DNA of 64,000 nt, taken from assembly GCF_003051005.1 (NCBI RefSeq), contig NZ_QAOW01000002.1, positions 372,001-436,000 on the forward strand, written 5' to 3'. Under the pieces are notes generated by a model, which did not search any database, was not told the origin of the DNA, and worked only from the letters and a program-made list of their open reading frames with translations. Made by a program: the position numbers and the translations under genes. Positions 63,081 through 64,000 of this stretch are shown here, in pieces. Origin of the DNA: Rhodococcus sp. OK519 (GTDB lineage: Bacteria > Actinomycetota > Actinomycetes > Mycobacteriales > Mycobacteriaceae). Each line of letters begins with the position of its first letter. Positions within the stretch are counted from its first letter, which is position 1.

Positions 63081-64000
63081 GTGCGTGGACTTGGCATAGA
63101 TCTCGGAACGACGAACACTGTCGTCGGCACAGTGGAGGACGGAATCGTTCTGAACGAACCGTCTTTCATGCTGGTTCGGAACAAGGATCCGCACCGCGCC
63201 CTCGCAATCGGCCAGGATGCACGGAATCTCGTCGGTCGTACGCCTGCCGGCATCACGCAGGTTCGCCCGGTGCGTGACGGCGTCATCGTGGATCTGGAGT
63301 CGGCCCGGGCATTCGTCACGGCCGTCATCGAGCAGGTCGCCCCGCGCCGACGGTACGGCCGGCGGCCGACGGCCGTCATCACGGCTCCCGCAGGCGCCAC
63401 CCCACTCGAACGTCGCGCGCTGCTCGAGGTCGGGCACGAGGCAGGACTCCGAAAGGTCGGACTGATTCCGGAACCGGTGGCGGGCGCCCTCGGGTGCGGC
63501 GTCAATCCGCTCGAGCCTCGCGCGCATCTCGTCGTGAGCGTCGGCGGCGGTAGGTCCGAGGTCACCGCCGTCTGTTTCGGTGGCGTGATCTCGCACCGCA
63601 GTTGCCAACTCGCCGGCGAAGAACTGACCAAGTCGCTGCACCACTACCTGCGCGAAGAGCACCAGATCATCGTCGGCGAGCTGACCGCCGAGCGCGCCAA
63701 GATGGGCGCACTCGACGCCGCCGAGGAACAGTCCGTCGTGGTGGAGGGACTCGACGCCGTCACCGGGCGCGCACGGCTGATCTCTCTCGACGTCGAGGAG
63801 ATAGTGGAGGCGCTGCGGCCGACCACGACGGGAATCGTGCAGACTCTGACCGCCTGCCTGGAAGATCTTCCCCCGCAGGCGATCAGTGACGTGATGTCCG
63901 AAGGAGTCCTGGTGATCGGTGGCGGCGCGATGCTCCGCGGACTGTCCCACCTGTTCGAAGAGTCGTTCGGTCTCCCGGTGAAGACGGCCGAGCGGCCGCT
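63081..64000 (+). CDS. MreB/actin-like protein, 3' end outside window
   Basis: Open from GTG 63081 to the window end (over 306 residues), GGGAGG upstream at 63070-63075. It is an actin-like ATPase: phosphate 1 GIDLGTTNTVVGTVEDG, connect 1 around VRPVRDGVIVDLES, phosphate 2 LVVSVGGGRSEVTAV and adenosine motif GVLVIGGGAMLRGL. This is MreB/Mbl type rather than DnaK (no long substrate-binding domain yet visible). FtsA is less likely. Many Mycobacteriales lack MreB, so an unusual paralogue is possible. The last part is cut off. Confidence 0.75.
   Translation, partial: MRGLGIDLGTTNTVVGTVEDGIVLNEPSFMLVRNKDPHRALAIGQDARNLVGRTPAGITQVRPVRDGVIVDLESARAFVTAVIEQVAPRRRYGRRPTAVITAPAGATPLERRALLEVGHEAGLRKVGLIPEPVAGALGCGVNPLEPRAHLVVSVGGGRSEVTAVCFGGVISHRSCQLAGEELTKSLHHYLREEHQIIVGELTAERAKMGALDAAEEQSVVVEGLDAVTGRARLISLDVEEIVEALRPTTTGIVQTLTACLEDLPPQAISDVMSEGVLVIGGGAMLRGLSHLFEESFGLPVKTAERP

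Overview
The window is chromosomal DNA of a very GC-rich actinobacterium of the order Mycobacteriales, most likely Rhodococcus or a close relative. Codons end mostly in G/C, GTG starts and ATGA/GTGA stop-start overlaps are common, and gene content and order match the Mycobacterium tuberculosis block Rv0946c-Rv0959 (recalled, not searched). I see no tRNA, rRNA, CRISPR array, phage or insertion sequence.

Layout. 0.1-6.3 kb: an HspR-like MerR regulator, an auxin-efflux-type transporter, a VOC protein, a minus-strand VWA/AAA+ pair, and an alpha/beta hydrolase. 6.4-24.1 kb is the conserved core: a candidate attenuated small gene, purH-purN, a PerM-like membrane protein, a DUF5336 protein, DUF2252, YigZ, sucC-sucD, an M23 peptidase with a CRP/GlxR-type site, pcrA/uvrD1, chorismate mutase behind a second candidate leader-peptide attenuator, a succinate-semialdehyde dehydrogenase and pgi. 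24.1-33.3 kb is more accessory: a degenerate ApbE-like protein, a crotonase, a condensation-type acyltransferase, an RHH regulator followed by a DUF4097-ABC exporter operon, a disulfide reductase variant, and an Xre/RES (MbcTA-like) toxin-antitoxin pair. 33.3-41.6 kb: TetR with a divergent acyl-CoA synthetase-amidohydrolase operon, DUF4259, two tandem carboxylesterases, GtrA. 41.6-45.1 kb: Fpg/Nei glycosylase, cobF, thyA-folA, cupin. 45.1-50.7 kb: TetR divergent from a diiron oxygenase-flavin monooxygenase operon, then a decayed stretch with a 5'-truncated aldo/keto reductase, a short cupin and an intact aldo/keto reductase. 51.0-60.8 kb: a DosS-like GAF histidine kinase and a DosR-like response regulator separated by a UvrA-like ABC protein, a WYL regulator and a small secreted protein; then two small A/B-barrel-type proteins and a large LuxR-type ATPase regulator. 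61.0-64.0 kb: htpG and a cut-off MreB-like gene.

How genes work together. purH/purN complete purine synthesis; thyA/folA are the dTMP/tetrahydrofolate cycle; sucCD is the succinyl-CoA step of the TCA cycle, with a succinate-semialdehyde dehydrogenase nearby. Several accessory units look self-contained, with their own regulator and visible operator-like inverted repeats: RHH-ABC, TetR-diiron/flavin monooxygenase, and WYL-UvrA-like. The best candidates for new biology are the two leader-peptide/hairpin arrangements, the WYL/UvrA-like operator cluster inside the split DosS/DosR locus, the 24-bp palindrome upstream of the DosS-like kinase, and the RHH operator array.
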